From: Pinguiococcus pyrenoidosus | Taxonomy: Eukaryota > Sar > Pinguiophyceae > Pinguiochrysidales > Pinguiochrysidaceae | Direction: 5' to 3' | NCBI GenBank assembly: GCA_019677205.1 | Contig: JAAMXY010000319.1 | Coordinates: 1 to 64,000 of the forward strand | DNA length: 64,000 nucleotides | Shown here: piece after piece, positions 36,175-46,496 of the stretch | Position numbering within the stretch: position 1 is the first letter of the stretch | How the letters are laid out: each line of letters opens with the position of its first letter | Made by a program: the position numbers and the translations under genes | Notes under the pieces: generated by a model | Databases searched by the model: none | Told to the model about the DNA's origin: nothing | The model's input: only the letters and a program-made list of their open reading frames with translations

Positions 36175-38533
36175 ATGTCGTGGCGCCGAGCCTTTGGGCC
36201 AGGCAAGGCTTCCAGGTTCCACCGCTACCTGGCCGCGGCGAGCAGTCCGGTGGACGTGGCGCGCATGCGCAACATCGGCATCAGCGCGCACATCGACAGT
36301 GGCAAGACGACGCTCACGGAGCGGATCCTGTTCTACACGGGCCGGATCTCGTCGATTCACGATGTGAGGGGCAAGGACGGCGTGGGCGCCAAGATGGACA
36401 GCATGGATCTGGAGCGTGAGAAGGGCATCACCATCCAGAGTGCGGCGACGTTTTGCCAGTGGAAAGACGCGAGCATCAACATCATCGACACGCCTGGCCA
36501 CGTGGACTTCACCATCGAGGTGGAGAGGGCCCTCCGAGTGCTGGATGGGGCAATTCTGGTGCTCTGTGGCGTCTCTGGCGTGCAGAGTCAGTCCGTCACG
36601 GTGGATCGCCAGATGAAGCGGTACAACGTGCCTCGCGTTGCGTTCATCAACAAGCTCGACCGCATGGGGGCCAACCCGTGGAAGGTGATCGACGCGCTGC
36701 GGGGGACCCTCAAGCTCAATGCGGCCGCCGTACAGGTGCCGATCGGACTGGAGGGAGAGCACAGGGGCGTCGTCGACATCCTGGCCAACCAGACGATCAC
36801 GTTCGAAGGGGAGTTCGGCGACGAGCTGGTGGTCACCGATGGGATCCCGTCGGACTTGGAGGATCAAGCTGCGGAGAAGTACCAGGAGATGATCGAGTGC
36901 CTTGCTGACGCGGACGATGAGATCGCCGAGCTCTACCTGGAGCAGGAAGAGATTCCGCTGGAGACGCTCAAGGCGGCCATCCGCAGGCAGACCATTGCCC
37001 AGAACTTCGTACCCGTCTTCATGGGAAGCGCCTTCAAGAACAAAGGAGTTCACACGCTGCTGGACGGTGTCCTGGACTACTTGCCCAGCCCGACGGAAGT
37101 GGAGAACACCGCCCTCCGCATTGGTGGCGAGGAAGAGGAGGCGTTTCCTGTTTTGTGCAATCCCGATGCGCCGCTTCTCATGCTTGCGTTCAAACTGGAG
37201 GATGGCCGCTATGGACAGCTCACGTACATGCGCGTCTACCAGGGCAAGATCCGCCGCGGCGACACCGTGCAGAACATGCAGTCCAGGAAGAAGATCAAGG
37301 TGCCACGCCTCGTTCGCATGCACAGCGACGAAATGGAGGAGATCCAGGAGGCGAGCGCCGGCGACGTCGTTGCCATGTTCGGCGTCGATTGCGCCTCGAT
37401 GGATTCGTTCACTGACGGGACCTTCGCCGCGTCCATGACCTCCATGTTTGTGCCGGAGCCCGTGATGTCTCTCGCCGTGAGGCCGAAGGACTCGAGCATG
37501 TTCGACAACTTCTCCAAGGCGGTGGCCAAGTTCACGCGCGAAGATCCCACCCTGCGCTCAGCCACGGACGCGAGCACCGGAGAGACGATCCTCAGTGGAA
37601 TGGGCGAGCTTCACCTGGAGATTTACATCGAGCGCATGAACAGAGAGTACGGCGTGGCGCTGGAAGTGGGGAACCCCAAGGTCAAGTATCGCGAAGCGAT
37701 CACTGGCCGCGTCGAGTTCAATCACCTGCATAAGAAGCAGACGGGCGGTTCTGGGCAGTTTGCTCGGGTGATCGGCTACGTGGAGAATGTGGAGGAAGAG
37801 GAGATGAAGAGGATGAAGCAGGACTCCAGCGAGGAGGATGTGACGCTCGGGTTTGATTTCGTGAACAGCGTCATCGGCACCAATATTCCCCCGGAGTACA
37901 TCCCGAGCTGTGAGAATGGCGCAAAGGACGCCGTGATGCACGGCACCCTCATTCGTGCCCCCGTGCAAGGGGTACGGGTCGTCCTGCAGGATGGGCAGCA
38001 CCATCCCGTCGATTCCTCCGATTTTGCCTTCCGGACGTCCATGGCGCACGCCCTGCGCGACTCCATGAAGCAATGCAATCCTCAGGTATCGCTGTTTTTT
38101 GGCACCTGGTGCTCGGCGTCGCCGCTCTAATGGTCTCGGTCTGCATCTTGGAATGCTAGGTGCTGGAGCCAATCATGGACGTGGAGGTCGCCGTGCCCAC
38201 GCAGTTCCAGGGGGATGTCATGGCCGGCATTACGCGGCGCAGGGGCATGATTCTCAACGCGGAACCCGCCGAGGACGGCTCGTCCTACTCAATACGAGCA
38301 ACGGTGCCCCTTGCCGAAATGTTTGGGTACAGCACGGACTTGCGCAGCAGCACTCAGGTACGTCACGCTGAGGACTTGAGCTTCGTTTCCCGGTGTAGCT
38401 GACATCGAAGGCGCAGGGCATGGGCGAGTTCACGATGGAATACGCGAAGCATGAAGCTGTGCCGAGAGACAAGCAAGAAGAGCTCGTGAAGGCGTATCAT
38501 GAGGAGCTCTTAGAGGCCGAGGCCACGAACTAG
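36175..38533 (+). CDS. GFM1: Mitochondrial elongation factor G1 (three exons, 741 aa)
   Basis: Exons 36175-38085, 38160-38357 and 38417-38533 give 2,226 nt. The first 35 residues ([20 protein letters not shown]) are Arg/Ser/Ala-rich without acids, as in a mitochondrial presequence. GTPase motifs are all present: [10 protein letters not shown] (P-loop), [13 protein letters not shown] (switch I), [18 protein letters not shown] (G3), NKLDRMGAN (G4). Domains II to V follow, including [19 protein letters not shown] and the C-terminal [18 protein letters not shown]. It catalyses GTP-driven translocation on mitochondrial ribosomes. The [12 protein letters not shown] sequence and presequence favour mtEF-G1 over mtEF-G2 or a plastid form. 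Both introns are phase 0, 74 and 59 bp long. Confidence 0.93.
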
Positions 38534-38755
38534 TGGAGGATAGTTTTGCACAGCGATCCATTGGCTGATCAGGTGACCCAGCCGCTCTCGATGCCAACGA
38601 GGTCAAGAAAGGCTCCCCGCATTTCGTGGGCTGAGCAACAGATTTTTATGCCTTTGGATTCCATTTGAGTCGATCGAGCGTTGCAGACCTACAGTCTCCT
38701 CGGGGGTGAATGCGTCGACCCTCTGTCCTTGCGGCCAGGCATTGACGTCACCGAT

Positions 38756-38786
38756 CCAGCCCTCCCAGCCCTCCCAGCCCTCCAAG
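38756..38786. repeat. 9-bp tandem repeat (ccctcccag)x3
   Basis: Three near-perfect 9-bp units lie immediately next to the stop codon of the TBC gene, in its 3' UTR. Confidence 0.85.
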
Positions 38787-40335
38787 CTAGGACAGGTGGT
38801 TCTTCGCATCGGTGAATGCCTGGCTAAGGATGAAAGCCTGACTCAAGAGAGGTTCTACTTCCTCCTCGCCCCACTCCTTTATCGGCATATCCTACGAAGC
38901 GCAAGGTTCGTGGTCAGATGCCGAGGCCGCGTGGGCTGTGTTCCACACGGAGGACGCAGCGTGTACCTGCAAGAAGAGCACCAGGTCCTGGAACTTCATA
39001 GTCCGGAGATCGTCACTAAAGTGACAAAGCAGCGTGGCGCAGAGGTACGTATGAAACGCTTCGAAGCCGTCCTTCTCACTCAAGTACGTGTCCCATATGC
39101 GAATGATCGCTGGCAGGTTGAGCTCCCGCATGAAAAGGCAGTTCATCCAGCGGAACGCGAATTGGACCTACACCACCGACAAAAGTGAATCCCTCTCCCG
39201 GGTCCTCGCGAGAGGCGAAGGGCAGGCATACCGTCCGGAGATTCTCAGCCTCAAAATGCTCAGCCAGAGGTCGATCGATGCGGCGTACGAGGTGCTCGAG
39301 GGAATCGCACATGCGGGTCAGCCCGGGCGTTCCCTCGGTGTAGTGATCCAGGATCGCGTCGAGCAGCTTCGTAACACACCAGTACGTGTCCGCCTCCACC
39401 TAACGGCAACGTGGGTGAAATCCCTCCTTCAACGGTGCGGCTGGCACTTCGCAGTGGCGAACCTCGTCAAGGACCTGTGGGTCGACGTGACCTATGTCAC
39501 AGTAGGCCGCGTTCTCTCCAAGGCAGCCGCTCAAAAACACCAAGAAGAACGGTGTCACGAGGTCGTTGATTCCCTGCACACGAAGCGTTTCTCTAAGCGG
39601 CAAGCCCTCGGCATGGAAGGCGAGTGCGGCAGCTTCGAGGGGGTCCAGTACCTGCACGTAGCCACTCGCTGGATGGCGAATTGCCCAGATGTAGAGGATT
39701 CGCTCCATGCACCGGTGCACCACCTCGTGATGGAAGAGGGGCACCCCCGGGGCCGTGCGCGGCACGTCCACCAAGATCTGCCGCAGCAGATCCTGCTCCT
39801 GGGACGTGCGCTGCTGGTCCGGTATGTCGAAGTAGAGCGGAACGCTCTCCGCATATTCCCTTCGCTTGCGCTTGAGGCTGCCCGGCCGGCGCGACGCATT
39901 CGACGGCACGTAGCCCAAGATGAGCTTCCACACCAGGCTCCGATGCTCCGCAGGCACTCCGTTCCACGCCAGCGCGCGTAACCGCTCCAGATCCACAATG
40001 TCCTCCTCCAGCAGCTGGGAGAACTGCTGCTCTCGGTAGCTGCCGATGCTGGGCGCCACTTTGTCCTGTCTGCTCTTGGCCGCCGCAGCCAGCGCGGCCA
40101 TATCCACCGACGAGGAGGCGTCCGTCTCTGCGGAAGACGCGCTCTCGGACCGCTTCGCGCCGCCGTTCCGCTTGCGCTCGGAGCTGAAGCCCACGAGCAG
40201 CCCAGCGGGTCTGGGATGGGAGCCGATGGGTTCCGGCGCCAGCCCGTCGCTGTTGCCCAAGCGGACGGACCCGGGCACCGGCGCGCTCGTCCGGTTCCCA
40301 CCGCGGCCAGACAGGCGTCTGAAAAAGCTGCTCAT
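38787..40335 (-). CDS. TBC-domain Rab GTPase-activating protein, Gyp1/TBC1D22 type (five exons, 422 aa)
   Basis: Exons 40335-39652, 39573-39463, 39399-39232, 39167-38967 and 38891-38787 give 1,269 nt. A Ser-rich N terminus of about 110 residues precedes the TBC domain. Signature motifs are RALAWNGVPAEHRSLVWKLI, the arginine-finger motif ILVDVPRT (IxxDxxR), and the glutamine finger in IRHPASGYVQGINDLVTPFF. The last is restored only by removing a 78-bp stop-free intron (39651-39574). Later motifs are EADTYWCVTKLLDAILDHYT, FAFRWMNCLFMREL and RIWDTYLSE. The final exon (DMPIKEWGEEEVEPLLSQAF) matches the family's C-terminal helix. Both catalytic fingers are present, so it should stimulate GTP hydrolysis by a Rab (Ypt1-like for Gyp1 relatives), acting in Golgi traffic. 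Confidence 0.92.
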
Positions 40336-40684
40336 CGGATCTATCTGGCGTGTGGCCTCCCAAAACGGCGCGGAATTTAAGCTTCTCTCTCCCTCTGGCA
40401 ATGTTCAAGATAGTCTTCGCTGTAATGTAGCAGGATAAGACATCCTAGCGCGCAAAAATTTGCCAGTACATGGTACCAAATTAGTATTATGGAAATCAGT
40501 GACGATACACAAATGCTGGAACAGACTCCACAAGTTTATCGAAGCATGTATGGTGTAATTTTTGATGAGCTATTAAGCTTTATTACTGCAAAATTACAGG
40601 AAAAACCCAAACAGCGCACCACCGCAGCCGGCGTTGCGTCGCCGCGACGAAGTTCCTGTACGCAGCATTTCCTTGTGCTCCAAG
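40336..40684. promoter_or_regulatory. Divergent promoter between TBC and cyclophilin genes
   Basis: The 349-bp spacer is dominated by an AT-rich island at about 40418-40616. A 40-codon-scale reading frame starting at 40489 matches no family and is probably chance. Confidence 0.5.
40418..40616. other. AT-rich island in divergent promoter
   Basis: About 200 bp of clearly AT-rich DNA (for example TTTTTGATGAGCTATTAAGC and AAATTAGTATTATGGAAATC) between GC-rich genes. It is similar in size and location to the other two islands. Confidence 0.7.
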
Positions 40685-41381
40685 ATGCTTTCAGGAGCGC
40701 TTCGTCTGGCATGCAAAGGCGCGCGTCGAGCGCAGGTGGGCACTTGTGGAGAAGTGGAGGCGTCAACCCTCCCCCCACTCTGAAAGCCCTCGTCAGGTTC
40801 TCCCCGCAGGCCTGCGGTTCTGCAGCGCCGACACCAATCCACAGGTGTTCTTCGACATGAGCATTGGTGGCGAAGCTGCTGGACGCATTGTCTTCGAGCT
40901 CCGTGCAGGTGGGTTGCTGTGATCGAGAGCTCGCGTCGGCGTGAAAAGCCGGCTTCAGCGAAGTGTCGATGCGTTGTACTGCTGCTGCCTTCGTGACACG
41001 TTTCTCCATCTTTACCCCAGACGTGGTTCCGAAAACGGCGGAGAACTTTCGCGCTCTCTGCACCGGAGAGAAGGGTGCGTGAGGATCCGCGAGTCCGAGA
41101 CTGGAGATCAAATAGCACGGGACTGACTTGGTTGCTCGGCTCCACAGGCTTTGGCTACAAGGGCAGCTCCTTCCACCGAGTGATCCCCGGCTTCATGTGC
41201 CAGGGGGGGGACTTCACCAACCATAACGGCACTGGAGGCAAGTCGATCTACGGCGATCGCTTCGAGGACGAGAACTTCCAGCTCAAGCACACGGGACCGG
41301 GAATCCTGAGCATGGCGAACGCTGGGCCCGGCACCAACGTACGTGAAGCTGTCTCGAACGCTCCCCTATCACTCACTCACT

Positions 41382-41462
<81 letters not shown>

Positions 41463-41795
41463 GCACGCCCGATGTATCGCTGACAATTCTCTTCACCGCA
41501 GGGGTCACAATTCTTCATCGTAAGTTGCCGAAAGCGCCACGTGGGCGCAGAGGGCTTTGCCGGAGAGGTTGCTTAGCGACAGGCCCCAAGCAACCATGGA
41601 ACTAACCCGCCGCTCTTGTGCCCGCCCCTTCAGTGTACCGCAGACACGTCCTGGCTAGATGGAAACCACGTGGTGTTCGGGGGCGTCGTCGATGGTATGG
41701 ACGTCGTTCAGAAGATCGAAGGCGTTGGTTCCCCCGGCGGCAGCACGAGGAAGCAGGTCGTCATCGAGGACTGCGGCGAGCTCACCGAAAGCTGA
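40685..41795 (+). CDS. Cyclophilin-type peptidyl-prolyl isomerase, probably mitochondrial (six exons, 195 aa)
   Basis: Exons 40685-40735, 40797-40908, 41021-41074, 41148-41338, 41502-41519 and 41634-41795 give 588 nt. The core is a canonical CyPA fold: [39 protein letters not shown], active site [31 protein letters not shown] and [10 protein letters not shown]. The catalytic Arg, the Phe-Met-Gln set and the cyclosporin-contact Trp are all present. About 30 extra N-terminal residues ([17 protein letters not shown] then [12 protein letters not shown]) are basic and acid-poor, as in a mitochondrial presequence. Exon 5 is only 18 nt (GSQFFI) and is required to complete the fold. The intron before it holds a long CA microsatellite. 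It ends 75 bp from the convergent methyltransferase gene. Confidence 0.9.
41382..41464. repeat. (CA)n microsatellite in cyclophilin intron 4
   Basis: About 38 CA dinucleotides followed by GCACGCACGC. It lies in the intron directly upstream of the 18-nt microexon. Confidence 0.95.
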
Positions 41796-41870
41796 GGACC
41801 GAGGAGCAGCGATGCTTCGCAACATCCTCAGGATCTTTGGAGGCGCTAGGCATGAACCTGCGAGTTGCTT

Positions 41871-42679
41871 CTATCTTCGTCGGACCATGGTGATGAGGCA
41901 CGGCGTCTCTTCGCGATTGATCTGCTCGTGAACTTGCACGCAATAATCATGAGCGGAGACGCCTGCTGCAAACGTGCGCAGCGCCTCCAGCTCCTCCTTC
42001 CCCTCCGGATGCCCTGGATAACACATGATCTTCGGAGCGAATTCGGCCACGGGCCTGTCAGCAGTCTGTGGAAACGCGGCGCATCCCGAAGGGCAAATCC
42101 TACCGATATGAGGCCACCCGGAGCTATCATGTCCATCGACGCTGTCACGCTCTGCAGCGTCGTGTCCGCAGTTGTCTTGACCGACTTGTCCGTGCCCGGC
42201 AGGTACCCCAGATTGTACACAATCAAGCTCGGCGGGTCTCCTTCTATCGCGCTCAAAACCGCAGCGGGCAGCTCGTGGTGACTGCCTTGGAAGACGGCTG
42301 CGCGGCACGGCACGTCCGGAATTCGATTGTGGCCCGGCTCAAAGCCTGCTCCTTCCAAGCACTCGTACGTCTTCTTCACCGCCTTCTCCTGCACGTCTAC
42401 GCACACGAGCAGCGCGGAGTTCACGTTGCGGAAGAGCTCATTGGCGATGAAGAGCGAGTCCGCTCCCTTGCCGCACGTGAGGTCTAATGCGCATCGCCCA
42501 CCCGACAGCGCTTCCCGCCACATGCTCTGTGCCAGCAGGAGCGGGTTGTGCGAAGAAAGGCTCTGGAGGCGATGGTAGTCCAACCCGCCGGACGCACGGG
42601 GGATCGAAAGCGCGCGAGAGCACGTGATCACCAGAAGCGTCTGCCCAAAGGCGCGGCGGCTGCTGGTGTAGAGCAGCAT
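41871..42679 (-). CDS. MnmM/YtqB-like RNA methyltransferase (two exons, 244 aa)
   Basis: Exons 42679-42104 and 42029-41871 give 735 nt. The fold is a Rossmann SAM methyltransferase of the former 'putative rRNA methylase' family: motif I CALDLTCGKGADSLFIA, acidic loop VCVDVQEKAV, NLGYLPGTDKSVKTTADTTLQS, and GGLISIMCYPGHPEGKEELEAL. The last run is restored only by removing the 74-bp intron 42103-42030. In bacteria, YtqB (MnmM) methylates the wobble aminomethyl-thiouridine of tRNA, and plant homologues are organellar. The first 35 or so residues before DYHRLQSLSSHNPLLLAQSM are extra relative to bacteria and may be an organelle transit peptide. Function in tRNA wobble modification is inferred from family. 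Confidence 0.85.
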
Positions 42680-43157
42680 AGCGTGCTCAAGCCTGTGCCG
42701 CCGTCCACAGCGACAGCTGAGCTACGCTATACTAAGCCCTCCGGCGTGCCTTGGCAACCACAAATCTCACATCACCGGCGCTGAGACCAGCGCACTTGTG
42801 CGCCTCCGTCCCGCTCGTCTCTGTCCTCCTTCTCTTCGAGGATCGGTAATGGTTGGACTCCTCGTTTTTGCTAGATTCTGTCCGCGGCTGGGGCTCTGTC
42901 CGTCGTCCACGCATTGGTATCCGCCCGATCACCGGTATACTGCATTCTTCAGCGAGGTTGCGGCTGCTATTCTTTTGGATACCAAGCGCCCAGACGACCG
43001 CTTCTCGCGCGCCATTCGCTCCGCTTCTTCTTCTGCTTAGGTGCGTCTCGTGTAGATAGGCCATCAGGCCGGCGCGGGCGGCGCGTGCGCCGTGTGTAGC
43101 TGTAGAGAAGCGCGGGAGGCCGCTAAGAGCGCCTCTGACCCGTCCATCCAGTTCACG
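42680..43157. promoter_or_regulatory. Divergent promoter between MnmM-like and CBS-pair genes
   Basis: 478 bp with an inverted CCAAT box at 42913-42917, roughly midway between the two starts. No gene is supported. Confidence 0.45.
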
Positions 43158-44130
43158 ATGATTCGCGCGGTGGGAAGTACTGCGCGCCGCATTGGCTCCG
43201 CCGGCGCTGCGCGAGGCTCCTGGGTGGCAGTGAGGGCCATGGCGACCTCCGGAGGTGAGGCATCATCGCCAGGCGCTTGAGCACTTTTGGGAAAAACTGA
43301 AGTGCTTTTCTAAACCCCGACAGACTTGCCGCCTCCGGCGCACGAGCATTCCGCGCGCATCCGGCCGGCGGAGGTGGGCCTGGGGGAGACGGCTCAGCAC
43401 ATGTTCGACATCGGAGGAGTCTTCACCAACAAGCCGATTACGATGGGTCCGGACGCGACAGTCTATGAGGTACGACTCGTCTTCCCTCTTTCGTCCTTCA
43501 TCTTTGGTGCTGTTCTGGTTCTCCTTGCACGCACGCCTGGCAGCGTCTCTCTGGGCAGCGTCTCTCTGCAACGCGAAGGGTTCACGAGCGGATGGCGATC
43601 GTAGGCGCTGCAGCTTTTCGTGGCGAACAATACGGATGCGGTCATGATTGTCAACGAGAACCAGGAGGTCCTGGGCATCCTGTCGCAGCGCGACTACGTG
43701 TAAGTCCCTTCAGGAGTGGCAGCGGCGGTCAGCTGCTCAGCGTGCTTCTCCCTCTTCCACAGGCGTAAGGTTGCCTTGCTGGGCAAGAGCTCCAAGGCGA
43801 CGCCAACGAAGGACATCATGACGACTCGGGCCAACCTCCTGGCCGCAAAGCAGGGAGACTCGCTGCAGAAATGCATGCGGCTGATGCTGGTAGGTGACTT
43901 CACACCAGTGGAAGCGAGTCCATCCCATCGTTTCTGAGCACCAACCCCTTGCTGACGTTCTCGAAACTTCTCAGGCCCGCGACGTTCGCCATCTTCCCGT
44001 CATCGCGGACGATGAGAAGCTCACGGGGCTTCTCTCCATCAAGGATCTCATCAAGTGCTCCATGGAGCAGAAGGACAGCATGATCAAGGGCCTCTCCAAG
44101 AAGGCTCTCGGGTCGCTGAACCCCGAGTAA
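43158..44130 (+). CDS. CBS-pair protein, CBSX3-like, probably mitochondrial (five exons, 203 aa)
   Basis: Exons 43158-43254, 43324-43469, 43614-43699, 43763-43889 and 43975-44130 give 612 nt. A presequence-like N terminus (MIRAVGSTARRIGSAGAARG) is followed by two CBS motifs. The first contains PDATVYELFVANNTDAVMIV and ILSQRDYVRKVALLGKSS; the second contains DIMTTRANLLAAKQGDSLQK, ARDVRHLPVIADDEKLTGLL and SIKDLIKCSM. Standalone CBS pairs bind adenosine nucleotides, and plant CBSX3 regulates mitochondrial thioredoxin and redox state. A similar sensor role is inferred from length, architecture and presequence. The gene lies tail-to-tail with the giant gene, 121 bp away. Confidence 0.88.
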
Positions 44131-44251
44131 ACAGACACGCAACTGGCGTAACCGCCGAGTAGATTTCCCGTCCGATGCGACTGAAGAGCCACCCTCCAAG
44201 GAAAAAAGGCTGTTGTTTTCTGGGCTGCTCACCGCACACGCCGGGGGCGAC

Positions 44252-46463
44252 CTAGATTTCCGAGCGTCGCCTATTTTGGGCGCGCCGAATCGGCTCCGGA
44301 GAGGACGGTTCTTCCTCTCCTACTACCTCTCTGATCATTGAGGAAGTGAGCTCCAGGCGGAAGTTTGCAGGCAGATCCACAACATCGGCCGGCTCATCGG
44401 TGCCCACCAGGATTCGGATGAGCCCCAGGGATCCACACCGCCAGATTGCCCCCGAACGCCCACCAGTCCCGGAATCATCCCAGATCTTCACGTTCTTCTC
44501 TGGATCAGCTGGCGTGGCCCATACCGCCGGGACGCACCGCATCGAGCTTGGCGGCGGCGGATCGTGCGTGGTCGTCACCATGATTCCAAGCGCCACGAAG
44601 CCATTCGGGGCCACGGGCTGCCACGCATACAACGGCTTCTTGCTCCCCGTGAGCGAATACAGCTGCCTGAAGCGCGAGGGAGGCGGAAGGATCGCAGTGA
44701 GAATCGCCTCGAGCTTCTCGCTGTTGCTGATGCTCAGATTCCCGAGGTCGGTGATCTCCAGGATGACGTGTGCACCTCCTGACTTGGACTTCGAGGGCGG
44801 ATTGAAGTCGCCCGACGCGTACGCGCCGAGGCAAACGCGGACGCGATTCCTCCTGAAGATGCCAGATTCAATGTCGGGGATCCAGAGGCTCACCCGGCTC
44901 CGGGTCATCGTTCCCTGCGAGTTCCATACCATCTGGAACGCCTTCTGGGACTGCATCTTGAACTTGTAGGAGTTGCCGACGGCCAGAGCTCTGTCGAGCG
45001 CTTCCTTCCTCGTCATGGTGGGCTCTGCTGCGTCGCTGCCACGCGCGATCATGTCCTCCAGGCCCTCGATCTTCCGTTCCTCAATCTTGACCGCATTCAA
45101 GTCGATGACCGACGGCTTCGAGAGATCGTCTTCCTGAAGGCCCTCATCGTAGAAAGCCCCCTTGAAGCTCTCGACGGTGATCACACCGTCGTTCTCAATA
45201 TCGATTTGGCGCACGAGATCAAAGATCTGAGCAGGCGTCATTTCCAAGCCGAGCCAGGTGAGGCCGCCGTAGAGCTCGGCGTAGGTCAGGAAGCCGTTCC
45301 GCTTCGAGTCAAAAAGCTGGAAGGTGTCCATCGTGAGGAGGCCTTTCGACCTGATGAGATGGCGAATCCGGCTCACGACGGCGCGGAACTGCAGCAGGTG
45401 ATACTCGTCAGGGGTCGTGAAGAGCCGACCAAGCGTCGTCTGGTCCAGGGGAACTCGTCGGCGGCGGCGACAGGACTTCACGTCCTTGAAGAACGCCTTT
45501 CTCTGCTCGCACTCATTGCTTTGAAGCGCCCGCAGCAGCGCATTCATCTGCTTCTCCGTGTACTCGACCTGCGAGTCAACGAAGCGACAGCACTGCTCGG
45601 CGGTGGTCTGCTGGTACAGGTAGGCGGGAACGTATCCGGATGACCCGTCAAGGAAGCTCGTCGGCGTTCGAAGCGATATCGACGCTCTGGGAACGAAGCT
45701 TTCCCCCCGCGTGCTGAGGACCGGGTCGAGCAGCGGCTTCGATTGTCTCATGTGGATGACCCCGCGGATCGCTTCAGCTTCAAAGAGGCTGAGCACCACG
45801 TAGTATCGACCGCTCTGCATGTAATAGAACGCATGCTTGCGGATCATTTCGTGCGCCTGAGAGCGGTCCAGGTATCCGTCCTGGTCGGTGTCCATGGTTT
45901 CCATCATGTAGCTCACGAGATCATCGCCACCCGTCTCGCCACCTTCGAAGTCCACATCCATGGCCTTGAGGACTTCTCGCAACTCGCGCTGCGAGTAGAG
46001 CCCGTTGTTCGACACGTCGAACATGTCCAGCGATTTCTGCAGGCGGACTTCCTGATCTGATGTCAAGCTGGGCCCATGTGAACCGACCTGGGACAGTCTC
46101 TGAACGACGCCACCCGGCGCACCGTCCCCCATGGTGCCGTCGTCCATGATGAGCGCCTCCTCGTCCGGCACCCAGTCCAAGATGCAGATGACGTTCTTGA
46201 GCCGCCGAAAGGTCTTCAGTGCCCAAGAGCGCTCGTAGTGGTTCCGACTGAAGTAGAGATAGTCCGGGAAGGACAGCTTGATGGGAGCCTTCGTGAGCTT
46301 CACCAGCACGCCGTAGTCCCGCAGAGGATAGAATCCGTGCAGGTCGCCAGTCGGAGGGTGTGCGAGAGCTTCGAGAGGCCACGATCGGATCCCTTCGTCC
46401 TCTCTGCTGTACTTCTTCTTGGTGTACTGATCCGGCGGCTCCTCGCTCTCCTTCTCGTGCTCT

Positions 46464-46496
<33 letters not shown>

